From Oscheius dolichura (taxonomy: Eukaryota; Nematoda; Chromadorea; Rhabditida; Rhabditidae), in NCBI GenBank assembly GCA_932521035.1, contig OW051495.1, forward strand, positions 6,634,001 through 6,698,000: a stretch of 64,000 nucleotides of DNA, written 5' to 3'. The notes under the pieces were generated by a model that saw nothing but the letters and a program-made list of their open reading frames with translations, had not been told where the DNA came from and did no database searches. Below, in pieces: positions 46,486 through 58,450 of this stretch. Within the stretch, counting starts at the first letter, position 1, and every line of letters begins with the position of its first letter. Made by a program: the position numbers and the translations under genes.

Positions 46486-48092
46486 TCACATTGCGAATTG
46501 CTCCTGCCATATCCGTTCATACTCTTCTTTCTCTTCGTCTGTCATTTTCCCTATCAGGTCTTCATTTCCTATCACCTCGCTCAGAGGCACCTATAATATA
46601 ATCTATAAGAAAACAAATGAATGGCTTACTCTTTCGCCAGCAACATAAACCATAACCTCGTCCTCATCGCCTTCTTCTTCCTCTTCGTCTTCTTCCTCTT
46701 TTTTTACTTCTACTGGATAACAATCGTTATCAGCTTTTTCTATTTTTATCCGTTTTGGATCAGGCTCATCTTCTCCTTTTTCCAATTCGCGGAGCATTTC
46801 CACTGTGACTGTAGACGTGCTGGCCATAAGTCCATTCTTGTTATTTACGGCATTATCAAGTGAAGCAGCAGCTTGAGCCTGTTCTACACCAGCAATAGCA
46901 TCATCCTGTAGCCAAAGTGGAACCTGTCTTGTTTCTTCTACGACGCGTCTTAAAATTTTATATAAAACTAGAGTCAATGTACAAAAAAACCTGCTTGAAT
47001 CTGCATTGAGATCCACAATTATCTCATCACCATGAGCATAACGAAGCGTTGTAGCATTCTTTAGACCGGAGAAGGCTTTTCCACCCAAAGAAGCGCGGTC
47101 GCCACCGTATTGTGAAAAATCTAGAGCATCAGACATATGGTGAGCGGCATCTAAAATAATAGGTAAAATTAGATTATGATTATTATCAAACCAGACTCTT
47201 CTTTTTCCAAGAATTTTGTTATATCTGGTTCTAACAGATGCGGGGCTAGCTGAACACCTTTGAGATCCTGAGCCACAACAAAAAGTGGATGTAACTGCTC
47301 GTTAAATTTCGCAAGAAGTGACCTAAAACACAGATGTGGATATAAAAAGTAACCAAGTGGTAACCAAATAAACGATTAAAATACCGTGTAACTTGGCTAG
47401 GACCTCCAGTCTCGTCTGTAACAACTTCTGACCCGCAGCGCCAACATTTTAACGTAGCTGTGAATGGATCCAATAATCTATCAACATCTAGGGTCTAGAA
47501 TTTTTCAATTCTTATTTTTAGATGTATTGCAGCACCTCATATTTTGCTGCGCAATGTGAGCATTTGTAAATTGCTTTTTGAGTATCTTCTTTTTCTCGAG
47601 CTTCTAATTTTTGCCTAAATAATTATAAGTGAAGACTAATAAATATGATACCTCATATGATCTACTTTGTACATGAGAACGTTGATAATGGCCCGATAAT
47701 TTATAAAATAGAAAATAATGGAAATTGAACGATTATTATCGTTTTTCTGCTGTAGTAAACGTTCTTTTACTAACTTTTCAGATTTCAGACCCGCTAATTT
47801 CTAAATATATGTAGAAATGAAGCTTAAAAAAATATTTCACCTGGCGAAGCTCTTTCTGGTCATATTGTAACTTGGTACGGAGGTTTTCTTCACGTATACA
47901 TGTAGCCGTCATAATATAATATACTATTAAAAAATGCTCCTAAAAAAAGTATGTTCTGAAAATTATAGACCAAACCGGAGAGAAGAAATTTTTAACTATT
48001 AATAATAATGCTCGTTGAAGTTCTGGTGGAATATCGGTTACAATTTTGACATCTGGTTTATCGACTGTAGATGGTGGAGCAGTTGAAGCCAT
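46486..48092 (-). CDS. Transcription initiation factor TFIIE subunit alpha
   Basis: ATG 48092 begins MASTAPPSTVDKPDVKIV, then the winged-helix part (IPPELQRALLLIVKNFF, REENLRTKLQYDQKELRQ). A zinc ribbon follows: YKCSHCAAKYE and LKCWRCGSEV form the C-x2-C pairs. A helical segment ends in the acidic tract EVKKEEEDEEEEEGDEDEVM. The conserved C-terminal block VYVAGERVPLSEV and KMTDEEKEEYERIW precedes the stop at 46486-46488. TFIIE-alpha works with TFIIE-beta in the RNA polymerase II pre-initiation complex and recruits TFIIH. The domain order matches the human protein. It lies 231 bp downstream of the M3 gene on the same strand, so the two may be co-transcribed. Confidence 0.9.
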
Positions 48093-48323
48093 TTCAATGC
48101 TTGATGGAATAGATCAAGTAAAAAAAAGAAATCAAGGTAAATGTTGGTTCAAACCACAGAAACGGAAACAAATAATTATTATCGATTTTTATGTGGATAG
48201 TCGAAAACAAAAACAATAACCATCCATTTAAAACAATAAAAAAATCTAACAAAATAGTATACTATTATCGAAAACAGAAACCTACAAACCTAGTGTATAC
48301 CCGTACTAAAACATTAAATGACC

Positions 48324-51316
48324 TCAATGTTGTACAGCATCTGCATTTTCTTCCATTTGGTAAAACGCTGGAGGATCGTAGAAATCACATATAGCTCCTA
48401 CGCTTGGATCGCGACCCTAAACATATCTTTATCGAAAACGAGCACACTAACTTGAAATCGTCTGTACAATTCTTTAGCAACATCTCCAGATCCTTTATAT
48501 AGCACTGTATTTTTTAAACGCTCGCCCGTTTTACATTCATTATTTTCTTTATCAAACGTTTCCTGAATATCCAAAGCGAGCATCTGTAATAGTTAATTTT
48601 GACTTTTTTTTAAATACACACTTCTGTCCATAGTTTCCGATAATACATTCCCATATGCGGTTGAAGCGCAAAAATGGGGAAGAAAGAGCATGGGTGATAG
48701 TCGTTTTTACCTTGACGGAATGGGAAATATTTTTCGTACGTTTCACGGTACAAATCAATCCAGAATTTTGTTCTGTAAGCAAATTTTTGAGAAGAACTTG
48801 TAAATAAAATTACTTTCTATCTTCCATTTCATAAACTGACAGATCAAAATCGGACCAGAATAAAGTGCGATATGACTCCCAGAACGTTCCCCTTTGTAAA
48901 GCAAGGGCGATATTATTAGACATGTCATCACTCAGCTGAGCTCCGGTTTTCTGAAAACATACTCATAAATTCATTACCAAAAAATACCAGATGTGGTGAA
49001 CTCAAAGCTTGTAAAAGCGACGGTTTATAAATGAAGAATTGAAGGAATGCGGGAAACATGTCAGCAGCGTCCCAATCACTGGCATAAAAAGGTGCCCATG
49101 GAATTGCAATGTCCCGGTATGGCGATTGAGAAAGCAGTAGTTGAACAGAGCGACCAAACTGAATCATTTTAAGATACACACAGATAACGTTGTAAGCTAA
49201 CATTAAATAGAAGCTGTTGTAGCTGAGAGTGGTGAAGAAGTGATGGCGAATTTTGAGTAGGAGCAATAGCAGAGCCAATCATATAGACTAACTTATCAAG
49301 ACCTCGCGCCTCTGATTCAGCTAAAAGCACAATCCATTAAAAATGAACACTAAACGCTCACTTCTTCCTAGTAATGTATTCCACTCTCCTCGCTTACTTT
49401 CCCTGTCATAAGGATCAACGTAAAGACGTCCGAGATGGCGCCCAGATGTTTTATCACTTACTGAGAAAATTCGAGCATCAGGATGGGCTCGTTCTAAGCC
49501 ACTCTCCGTAATATCCTATTGACGTTTTCTTTAAAAAAAAAAGGAATAATGCTACCTGGAAGTGTAAGCCGAAAATATGAGAAACTAAATTAGCCATGTT
49601 ATTAAAAGTAGGCCAGAAAGGAAAATGATTCATAAGGTCCAAGGTGTCAATGCTGCAAAACATTTTAAAACGAATTTACAACACCCTACCCAAAATGATG
49701 CTCAGCTTCTTTCCTACTAATATAGAACAGATCGTGTGATTGCAGATCTCCTTTCATGAGTTCCTTTGCTTGAGCAAATTCTCTCCATGCTTCCATTCTG
49801 TCTTCTAATACTGGATGCAAGCGCATCTTTAATGCGTCCAAAAACATTCTGACGGTATCAGGAGAAGAAGCCATTTTATTAGCTAGTCGATGTTCAGAAA
49901 CAGAGCTATAGCCAAGTGTTTTGGCCAGCCCTTCGCTGAAACCAAAAGTTGGAAAATACAGCAAGATAACGCTTACTTATTATGTCGCAGTTCCTCGATG
50001 TTGATAGAATTGTTGTAGAAATCGTGGTCAAATGATGCTTTACTAATCCATTTTTCCCATGCTTCAGTGCGCAGACTACGATCTCCACAGTATCGCATAA
50101 AAGGAAGAAGGGAATGTGGAGTCATTCTTCCTCTCCATGGGCCTGTTTCCCATTTATTGCTAAAATAGCATGGACAAGGGAGAAAAAACACCTACGATTC
50201 CACTGCTAGTTTTTGTAGAACATGCGGAGGAGCATCCTTCAAAGCTCCTTTGTCGTGAATAGTGTATGTATGCTGATCATTGGTGGCCATCGCATTTGTT
50301 CTAATATGTTAAAATATGTGGTAATGTTAAAATGAGCTTACATGTATTTACTTCGGTATTCATCAATAAATCTGCTCCACGAACCTATTAATTTGCGTGT
50401 TTTGTCGTCTTTTTTGTCTAAGCCGCTTGCTTTTATCTAAATCGGTTAATAAACATCTTTGGGATGAAAACCTCCAATAAGTACCATTCTAAAAGTCTCA
50501 ACTGCCAGTCATTCAAGTGTTCTTTCCTGTTGTAAAGATCCTGAGAATGTTACATTAAAAAATAATAGAGAGCATTACCGCAATAGCTTCTTGAAAATCG
50601 GTATTCATAAGTTTTTCCATATGATCTCTGGCACACATAATTTTTATCTGATAAATTATATTTTGAAAACAACAATGAAAAGCTAACATGGTGTAGATCA
50701 GCGTCAAATAGCTTTTTACCACAATCCGGCCAATCAGTAAGCATTTTTAAAAGAAGTGTTTGGAAAGCATAATTGACATCATACTCTTCTGTGAGAAGTG
50801 GGCCAACAACTTTATCAAAATCTCGTTCATCCACAGGTACTAAAATTAAAGAACAGAAAAATAAAGGCAAAAAAGGACCCACGTTTTGATAAATATTCCA
50901 TATGTTCAAGGCAAGTTGCTCCATATTCCATAAGCATGCGGACAGTACCTTCGTACATTTCCTTTGGACTAGCAGTTGCTAGTTTTGGCCAATCTTCTCC
51001 TTTTGCAATATTGTACATAAAACTATTATTTTCCGCGGTTTCATCTGGTATTACAGGAAACCTAAGAACAAAAAAGAACTGAAACACAGATTCTGACTTA
51101 CATAACATAATATCCGACTACTCTTGCAGGGGTTTCATTACCCATTTTGAATAGTATACCTCTTTTTTGTTCCACTGATGGTGTGCATGTTGATTTTAGT
51201 ACTCCTGATTTCTAAGGAATAAAATTATAAAAGCAACATATGCGAGATACTTTTGTTACTTGCCGAAAACTTCGAATCCTGCACGATTTTGCACCCAATA
51301 GAGCCCGTTGCATCAT
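48324..51316 (-). CDS. Mitochondrial intermediate peptidase-like M3 protein lacking the HExxH zinc site
   Basis: ATG 51316 gives a mitochondrial-type leader, MMQRALLGAKSCRIRSFRQ. About fifteen exons follow M3 thimet/MIP peptidases: ENNSFMYNIAKGEDWPKLAT, KDDKTRKLIGSWSRFIDEYR, TGPWRGRMTPHSLLPFMRYC, DARIFSVSDKTSGRHLGR and LYVDPYDRESKRGEWNTLLG. The catalytic helix region then appears as LQQLLFNFGRSVQLLLSQSP. Where MIP has FHEMGH-A-MH, this protein has FNFGR-S-VQ, so both zinc His and the catalytic Glu are replaced. The C-terminus continues DDMSNNIALALQRGTFWESY ... LYRRFQGRDPSVGAICDFYD, with the stop at 48324-48326. The fold is probably intact, but peptidase activity is not expected. A regulatory or structural mitochondrial role is inferred. 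Confidence 0.8.
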
Positions 51317-51658
51317 ACTGGAGTTTACCACAGGAAGTGAACGTTCTGAAATTACTTTGTTCATATTTTGATCACATCGAGAGCAATTGTGCAAGAAGAA
51401 ATAAAGAAAACGAGTGTTTGCAAATAGAAAAAAGTTTTTGTGTTTTAGCCGCGGTCTTGGCGCGCGTCGTTCTTCTGGCTCTGGTGGGGTTGGGATGTTG
51501 TGAGATTGTTGGTGTATATATTTGTGTTCTTCTTTATTCCTTCCATTTATTCTGTCATTTGTTCCAGCTCCTTATAAGGGCAACAAATGTAAACACAGAA
51601 AGAGATAAAATAGGCCTCTCTTTACCACGTTGATTGTGTGTATGCAGGTTTTTTAGAT
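51317..51658. promoter_or_regulatory. Probable bidirectional promoter
   Basis: These 342 bp separate the divergent starts of the M3 gene (minus) and the duplicated-domain gene (plus). The plus-strand side has a TTTTAG (51651-51656) three bases before the ATG, consistent with a trans-splice acceptor. No ORF with coding character was found, although plus-strand frame 51253-51633 is open. Confidence 0.4.
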
Positions 51659-54600
51659 ATGGACGACATTGAAGAAAGTGATGAGGAGGGTGAAATTGTT
51701 TACGATGTGACTAATATCGGTAAGCATTTTCATTGATCTTATGCTTGTTTGTTTAGAAGAGTTAGACCATTTCAATATCGGTGAAGACGTACCAGAGCTA
51801 GAAGTTGCTGCTGAAGAAATCAACGTTATGGAATTTATGGAGCCTGATACGAGAGTACGGGCAGCAAGAAGGCGGAGAAATAGCAGCAGGTAAAAATGTT
51901 ATTGTGCATCTTTTATTGCTAATTTCTAAGGGTTGTCCATTTGGTGAAAGAACCGGCACTTCCTGTGAACTCGCACAAAACTAGAGCCGTACTACAGAGA
52001 AGAAAGCTTGCTCTAGGGAAAGAAGCAAGGAACCTGGAGGTGGATTCGGAAGGTATAATTCTTCTGCAATTGTTCATAATCTTTCTCAGTGATAATGGAA
52101 CCTACCACATCCGCATCAAGAATTTTTGTCGCCACTGCACACAGAGGGCAACATATGGATTTACCTCTTTATAGCGATAATGTGGAAAAATTTAACACGG
52201 CATCTCAAATTGTTGCCTCTAATGCCTCCGAGGTATTTTATTTTATTTTACTGCAATCAAGCGCCACTTTCTAGATCGACCCTTCGCTGATCTGTCAATC
52301 TATTCCTCAAGAATTTACAGGGACCGGAACCTTTATCGTTAGTCTAACTGGATTAGCAAACAGAGCAGAAGTTGGTTTAGATGGACTTGGACCGTGGGGA
52401 AGCCCGCAAGGTAGTTCTAAGTGGGTAGAGTTAAAACGTTCAATGAACTCTTTTTAGGATGTTCAAGCTAAATGCAGACAACCATGTGGTTCCTGCTTTA
52501 CCGACCGACTATAACTGGAAAATTTTTTGTAACAGATATACTCATCCTGGAACTGACACACGAGGAATGTTTTATAAAAAGATCTATACAGGTAAGACAG
52601 ACCCAGTAAAAATAGCTTTTAGACTGTCAGAGATGTTTTTGATTGAATTTCAGGTGTGAGTAATGAAGGTGTTCCATTGTCATTGGCTGTAATAGTCTAC
52701 GAATGGCTCGGAGAACCACACGCTATAGCTGTTAATACTGCAACAATACCTCACGCTGGTGGAATTAAAGATAAAGCATTTGGAAATCGTTCGTGGGAGG
52801 TACGTTTTCTCTTATTTCGCTAAGATTTATGTAATCCTATTTAAAAACTAGTTATCCGTGTAGTTTCTGAGTGAGGATGTTTTCTCTTTATCAAATACTT
52901 ATGATTGTTATTGGCTCACCAGCCACTTACAGGGTCGACTGGACGATATTTTACGCGATGAGTGCTTGTCCTACAGAGAGCACCCTGTTTTCTCTCGCAT
53001 TTGCGTCGACTTTGAGACGGCTTGTCGAATTTTGTTAGCTCACTCACAAATTCAGGAGCATAGGTTTGTACCAATAGAAAACGTTTTTAGTCGAAATTGG
53101 GGAAAAAAACTGTTTCGTAATATTTTTGAGCAATTCAGACAACCCGAAACCCTATGACTCAGTGCGCCACGTGATCGAGTCAACCCTAGTTGTGTGCGCG
53201 GTTGTAAGTACTTGATTCGATTTTTACTGACGGTTTTTCTCCCCTTTGTTCTACTGATACTTTTTCATGGATTTTCTTTGCAAAAATATGCAACAGCAAT
53301 TAATTGTGTTTATTATTTCTTATAAGGAAAAGAATCCTTTTTGTGCATCTGGGCTAATTGTTCCACGTTCTGTTGAAACGAAATTTGAAATGCTTTTTAC
53401 ATAAAATATGCAAGTTTTTTTTGCGAGTTGGGCAACCCTGCTGGCTAAGGGCCAGTCCGCAGCAGGCGCTCCGTCCGCCCGGCCAATCGATTGGCCCGGC
53501 TCTCCCATGACTTTATCTTATCCTCAAGAAAACTAATGCATGATGTAATCTAAAAGAATAAATGCCTAATTTCAAAAACTGCTTCAATTTCTTTTTTTTG
53601 CAATCCCTTATAATATATTTTTTCTTGATTAGCGATTGAACAACTTATTTCTTTACGTAATAATAATGTTTATACCGAAAATTATTTTTCAGAATATGCA
53701 CCGAAGTTCCGCAATGGTTCAGAGAATGCGGTACTTTTGTTTTAAATATTGCACGATGTGCCGGTGAAAGAGTTATTTATCGTGACAGTCGTGATTGGAA
53801 TAAACCTTCCGGAAGTAGCAGGTTTTTTTACTCCTTTTAAATAAACCCAGTCCAGATTCTTTCGTGCAGACGAGCAAGGAAATTATATGAGAGCAGATAT
53901 CAATAACACTCATCCTGAAGAGCGCTATGACATCCAGGTGAGTTGTGTAACATTTACTAGTTTCTCTTGGCTGGTCTAGATGCCATTTTCACGAATGGCT
54001 TCAAAATCGATCATAATTTTTAATTAACTTAAAAATATACCGTTATCTTCGATGAGATTTTCTTACCCGAATCAGAAATTATCTGAGGCACATTAACCTG
54101 TTTCGGTTGATTGCATGTTCTTTAACTTAAACGTGTTCCCTCTCCGGACGGGTTTGCCCAGAGAGCAGTAGTGTAAAGTTAGACTATGCCCCGTGATCTC
54201 TTATTGCCCTTTTTGTTTTCCTCTGTCGAGTGTCCCTAATGAGATATTATTGTCTATCCTGAAAAGAAAGGCACATAACTCTTTTTTTCATTTTAAGTAT
54301 TATTGCGCAACAACGCAAGCAAATTTCGAGCTCACTCTCAACATGCGCTGTTTTTGACCAGGCACACCAATTGATCCACACGGCTAGGCTGTTTGTCTCC
54401 TGGCGGCGGCGGTGCCAGTGCACGTGTACTCTTCCTTCTGGCACGGTCTGGGACCCCCTACTTGCTTTTCATCAGCTGATGCAACAAAGCTAGACGTAAA
54501 GCTTGGTATTCAAATAAGGAGCATTGCCTACGAATGCAAGCGCATTACACGAATTCCCCAATAACTAATTATCAACAAAAAACTTACCTTGGCAGATATG

Positions 54601-55695
54601 ATGCTTATCTTTCCGGGGTTACGAGCGGCTTGTATACACTTTTCACCTGAATTTTTACCGTTTGCTCCTGCGAGATTTTCGATAGGATTAGTAGCGGTTT
54701 TGCGCCATGTGTCGTCATCATGTTTACGTGTTATTTTCTTCGGGCGGATATGTTTTAAAAGATGCGTAAAAACATGGTCCCTGTTTTGGGACGTTTTGCG
54801 CTTTCAGTCCACCTTTATTTATTTAAATAAAAATATAAACTAAATAACTTATTTTTCAGGTAATGCTAAAACGGTACGAAACGCTGGATCCGATTGGTCT
54901 TATTAGAAAAATTTATGTGGCCCGAGATAAAGCTAAAAGATTAGCATCGCCTCTAGCTGTAGTCACATATCTCTACAGAGCCCCAGGAATACATAAGGTT
55001 GGAATAGGAGGGTTTTAATACCTTAATTACAGAGTACAATATGTGCCGGCCGGCCTGTGCAAATGATGTCTAAAAAACACTTGTTTTCATCGGACACGGA
55101 TAACGGAAATAAGTCTGATGATGCAGATGAAGGTAATTTTTATTTCGATTTTCACTATTTTTTAGAAGCCATGTACAAGCTAAGAAGGAAAACATTGGAA
55201 GTACAAGCTGATAATCAAAATAGATTTGGTCTACTTTTAGATCGCGCGGAAAGCTTTTTGGATCGGTTTGAGCAGGTAAACAATTTTTTTGAATGTAAAT
55301 GATCATTGATCAAGGAGACGTATATTTATAGGTTTTAATGAGCCAGAATATTGAGCGCTTTTTCTTCTATTTACGCCTCATTTGGTGCAGTTGAAATCAA
55401 GTTATTTTGAAAAATCTTTTACAAAAACGTCTTTAAAAGTTCCCCTCTTAGCCTCCTGGGCGTTTTATTAGCAAAGCACAACGATATGATTTCCGATATA
55501 CAAAAGATATTGTTTGCCTATTTTGAAACGCATACTTGTCTACTAAATATTTTGTTTATTCATTTATTTCAGTCAGGAAGTCAAATCCTTGTTCCCCTCA
55601 CACAACAACTAGTCCATGTTTGGAGGGCAGAAACGCCGCAGCGGTCCTCATCAGTGCGAAGTGATCTCAACCCAGGACCTCCGTTTTTAGAATAA
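51659..55695 (+). CDS. Unrecognised protein with an internally duplicated domain
   Basis: ATG 51659 begins acidic MDDIEESDEEGEIVYDVTNI, then RVRAARRRRNSSR. Domain copy 1 has ICQSIPQEFTGTGTFIVSL, PWGSPQGSSK|MFKLNADN, WKIFCNRYTHPGTDTRGMFY and LSLAVIVYEW. Copy 2 has ICTEVPQWFRECGTFVLNI, WNKPSGSSR|FFRADEQGN, DIQVMLKRYETLDPIGLIRK and SPLAVVTYLYRAPG. The bar marks a phase-2 intron at the same place in both copies. Between them, exon 52933-53063 (LDDILRDECLSYREHPVFSR) is required to keep phase. The C-terminus is acidic, then helical (MYKLRRKTLEVQADNQNRFG, LLDRAESFLDRFEQ). There is no signal peptide or TM. It is probably intracellular, perhaps nuclear. I cannot assign a family. Introns 53064-53692 and 53938-54859 are unusually long. 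Confidence 0.75.
53938..54859. other. Long intron, possible insertion
   Basis: The intron begins GTGAGT and ends TTTTTCAG and joins exons in phase without any extra exon. Its middle (about 54120-54490) has GC-richer sequence unlike the AT-rich ends, for example GGCGGCGGCGGTGCC near 54401. This suggests an inserted element, but no terminal repeats were found. Confidence 0.3.
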
Positions 55696-55835
55696 TTTTG
55701 ACGAGCATTAAACATATTTTTTATTTGTTGTATACGTTGGCTTATTCAAATGCCGTTTTAACGGCTTTTTATTTAACTTGTACTATTTTGAAATTATTAT
55801 AATCTATTTGCTTTAGAGAAATATATTACTAGGCG

Positions 55836-56681
55836 ATGACTACTCCCAGCCGAAGACGTTTGATGCGAGATTTCAAAAAACTACAGGTTATTTCATTGTA
55901 TTTTCATTTTTATATTCATTACAGGAAGATCCACCTGCTGGCGTTTCTGGAGCGCCCACTGAAGATAACATATTAGCCTGGGAGGCAATAATATTCGGTC
56001 CTCAGGACACCCCATTCGAAGATGGGACATTCAAAGTATTTGTCCTATCTTTATAGTAGTATTTGTATTTTACAGCTTTCATTAGAATTTACGGAAGAAT
56101 ATCCGAATAAACCGCCAACAGTGAAATTTATATCCAAAATGTTTCATCCTAATGTATATGCTGATGGCTCAATCTGCTTGGATATCTTGCAGGTGAGACT
56201 TTGCCTATTCTCTGGTTATTTATTTTGTAGAATCGCTGGTCACCAACGTATGACGTTGCTGCAATTTTGACATCGATTCAATCGCTCTTGGATGAGCCTA
56301 ACCCAAATTCACCGGCAAACTCACACGCGGCCCAACTTTACCAAGAAAACAGACGAGAATATGAAAAACGAGTTCAACAAATCGTCGAACAGGTGTGTTT
56401 TCTTTTTCTACTCTAGACCAGCTGCCGCGTTTCGGCGTTTCCTTCTGAATAAACAGCTGCTGGTCATAAGAGCGAGGGTAGACGATTATCTTCAACCAAG
56501 GAATTGGAATAGGTGGCATTTGTCTGTGCCCCTATTTTTAATTAGTGGATGACGTCATGTTAAAAACAATTTTCAGTCTTGGCTGAATTTCGGCGAGAAT
56601 GAAGGCGAAGTAGAACCTAAGGATCAGCCGGATGATGCGCCTACAAACGAGGAAATGCCATCTGCCAGCGGGACCAACTGA
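55836..56681 (+). CDS. ubc-1: RAD6/UBE2A-type ubiquitin-conjugating enzyme E2
   Basis: ATG 55836 starts [20 protein letters not shown]. The UBC fold is complete: [39 protein letters not shown] and [20 protein letters not shown] (catalytic Cys in CLDIL). [20 protein letters not shown] and [13 protein letters not shown] follow. An acidic tail, [20 protein letters not shown], precedes the stop at 56679-56681. C. elegans UBC-1 likewise carries a C-terminal extension, as does yeast Rad6. The enzyme works with RING E3s, classically in histone H2B monoubiquitination and post-replication repair. It starts 141 bp after the previous gene's stop, a spacing seen in nematode operons. Confidence 0.95.
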
Positions 56682-56965
56682 ACCGTACCGGTACTTCCCA
56701 TCTGTACATCTACCCGGTGATCTGGGCATTCTGTAAACACGTCTTCTGCATTTTATGCTCTGTAGAAAGTAAATTAACCTTGTAAATCCGCTGTAAATGC
56801 GCACCCTCATTAACCTTATTCCTTTTTATCACCAGTGATCGCAATTGTGTTGTTCGTGAGATTCTAAATGAATAGTTTGTCCCATCTCAGAAAGTGCATA
56901 ATGGGGTTGTAACCTTAGGCAAATTTCAAAACAAACGAGGTACCCTTATAACGTGCGACAAACAG

Positions 56966-58340
56966 ATGGTGAACTTCCGGAAAAACTTCATCGCAAAATG
57001 CATGCCAACAGATGGAACTGTCGTCGAGGATAGCGACAGCCTGAGCGAGGTAGACCACCTGATATGCTTCTTTTTCTGTCCACAAAAAGCTTTTTCCACT
57101 CGCTTTTGACGTCAAGAATTCCTCGTTGTAAAGCATCGCGAGTACCTTGAACTAGGTGATTTGGTTACAGGTGCTCCGCAGCAGTCCCGAAGCAGACAAC
57201 TCAAAGCTTGTGGCCTACGCGTGGCAACACGTGATCCCTGCGGCAGAGCGTCTTACAGTCTACAAACAGTTGCTCGGAATCACTGGTGCCTATCCGGATA
57301 CGAGGGCAACCATCGCAAAATTGCGAGAAGATGAGGTGCATAAGAGAATTATTCACCAAAAAATGACCAGAAAAATTTGTTTATTTTATGGAAATAAGAT
57401 ATACATCAGGCACACGCTCTGTTGAACGGCCTTCGAGGTCTGCGACGATTCAGCGGCGTTGTGGAGGAAGGATTGCCTATTCCAACTGTCTGGGATATTG
57501 CCAAAGTACCTTGCTTCATCCCTGTCTCTCGAAAAGACCCCTTCCAGATGGTTATCCTCTCTCAGAACCTCTTCACAGACATCGTCCTGGAGGTTCCCCC
57601 TTACATTGCCAACCTGCCCTTCCACATAAGGCACGATGACCGGGACAATCGAGACCGGTGTCTGGCCATCATTGCTGTAGGCTATCAGACTAAAAGAGAA
57701 AGAAAAGCTATTCAGATAGTGAAGCATGTGAACGAGCTGTGTAGTGCCAACTGGGTAGACGCTTTTCATGTCTCCCGGGAAGTTTTCAAGACAATTGACC
57801 AGGCCCTTACCAAGGAGGGCTGTGTCGACAAATACATGCTCAATGTGGGCTTTCATTTTACAGGCAAAAAAAGGGGGAAAATTTAGCTGAAAATGGCGGT
57901 GACCGGCCTGAACTTGATCAACACGGTGGCTCACTCGGTCGACGTCGGCTACCACCTCCGCTCGTGTATGGCCGACCTCGTCCCCTTCGACCGGACCATA
58001 TTCCTGTAGGTGACACTCCCTTTTCCCTCTTGAAATAGACACAGACTCATCGATAAAATAGTCACGGGGCAGTCCATCTGCACCCTGATCTCCAAGTTCG
58101 CCGTATTGCTAATTGTAGCCATTGAGAAGAAGGACACGGTAGATGGATTCTCTTCAGGGTCAAACGAATCCATTTCAGAGTGAAGCATCCATACAGAGAT
58201 GTGCCACCCAGGCCATCGAAGAGACGCTGCAAGTGATGAAGGGACGACCCCAGGCAGCTGGCGCGAGACCCTCTTGGCCGAGAGAGGCGCCTCGCAATGT
58301 CTATGCCAGACAGACCTATTCTGCCGGGGACAGACACTAG
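56966..58340 (+). CDS. Unrecognised protein, single gene with several exons
   Basis: A splice-acceptor-like CATCTCAG at 56883-56890 opens the frame. The first in-frame ATG is 56966 (MVNFRKNFIAKCMPTDG). In-phase joins follow: SLSE|VLRSSPEADNSKLVAYAW, KLREDE|AHALLNGLRGLRRF, and then a long exon with WDIAKVPCFIPVSRKDPFQM and VLEVPPYIANLPFHIRHDD. A 42-nt intron (GTGGGC..ATTTAG) links KYMLN|LKMAVTGLNLINTVAH, avoiding the stop at 57884 and merging two apparent ORFs. The C-terminal exons encode SICTLISKFAVLLIVAIEKK and a Pro/Arg tail ending SAGDRH. It starts 285 bp after ubc-1's stop and may be the third gene of an operon. The function is unknown. Confidence 0.55.
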
Positions 58341-58450
58341 ATATCAGATATTGTGATGACGGGACACGGGTTATTTTGATAAATAAAGCAGATTTGACCT
58401 TTTATTGGCCTTTATGTACCGTGCGTCGACTTCTCCGCCCTGCATCATAG

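Noticed and set aside
46621-46863. Hydrophobic Phe-rich plus-strand frame resembling a membrane protein
   Set aside because: It is the complement of the acidic GAA/GAG tract of TFIIE-alpha.
53320-53508. Minus-strand frame in the long intron of the duplicated-domain gene
   Set aside because: It is GC-rich with no motif; it may be part of an inserted repeat, but it has no terminal repeats to define it.
57884-57886. Stop codon suggesting two separate genes at 57.4 and 57.9 kb
   Set aside because: A 42-nt GT..AG intron with correct phase removes this stop and joins the two frames, which fits the local intron sizes.
57386-58042. 218-codon minus-strand open frame
   Set aside because: It is antisense to a plus-strand gene with correctly phased introns and better amino-acid composition.
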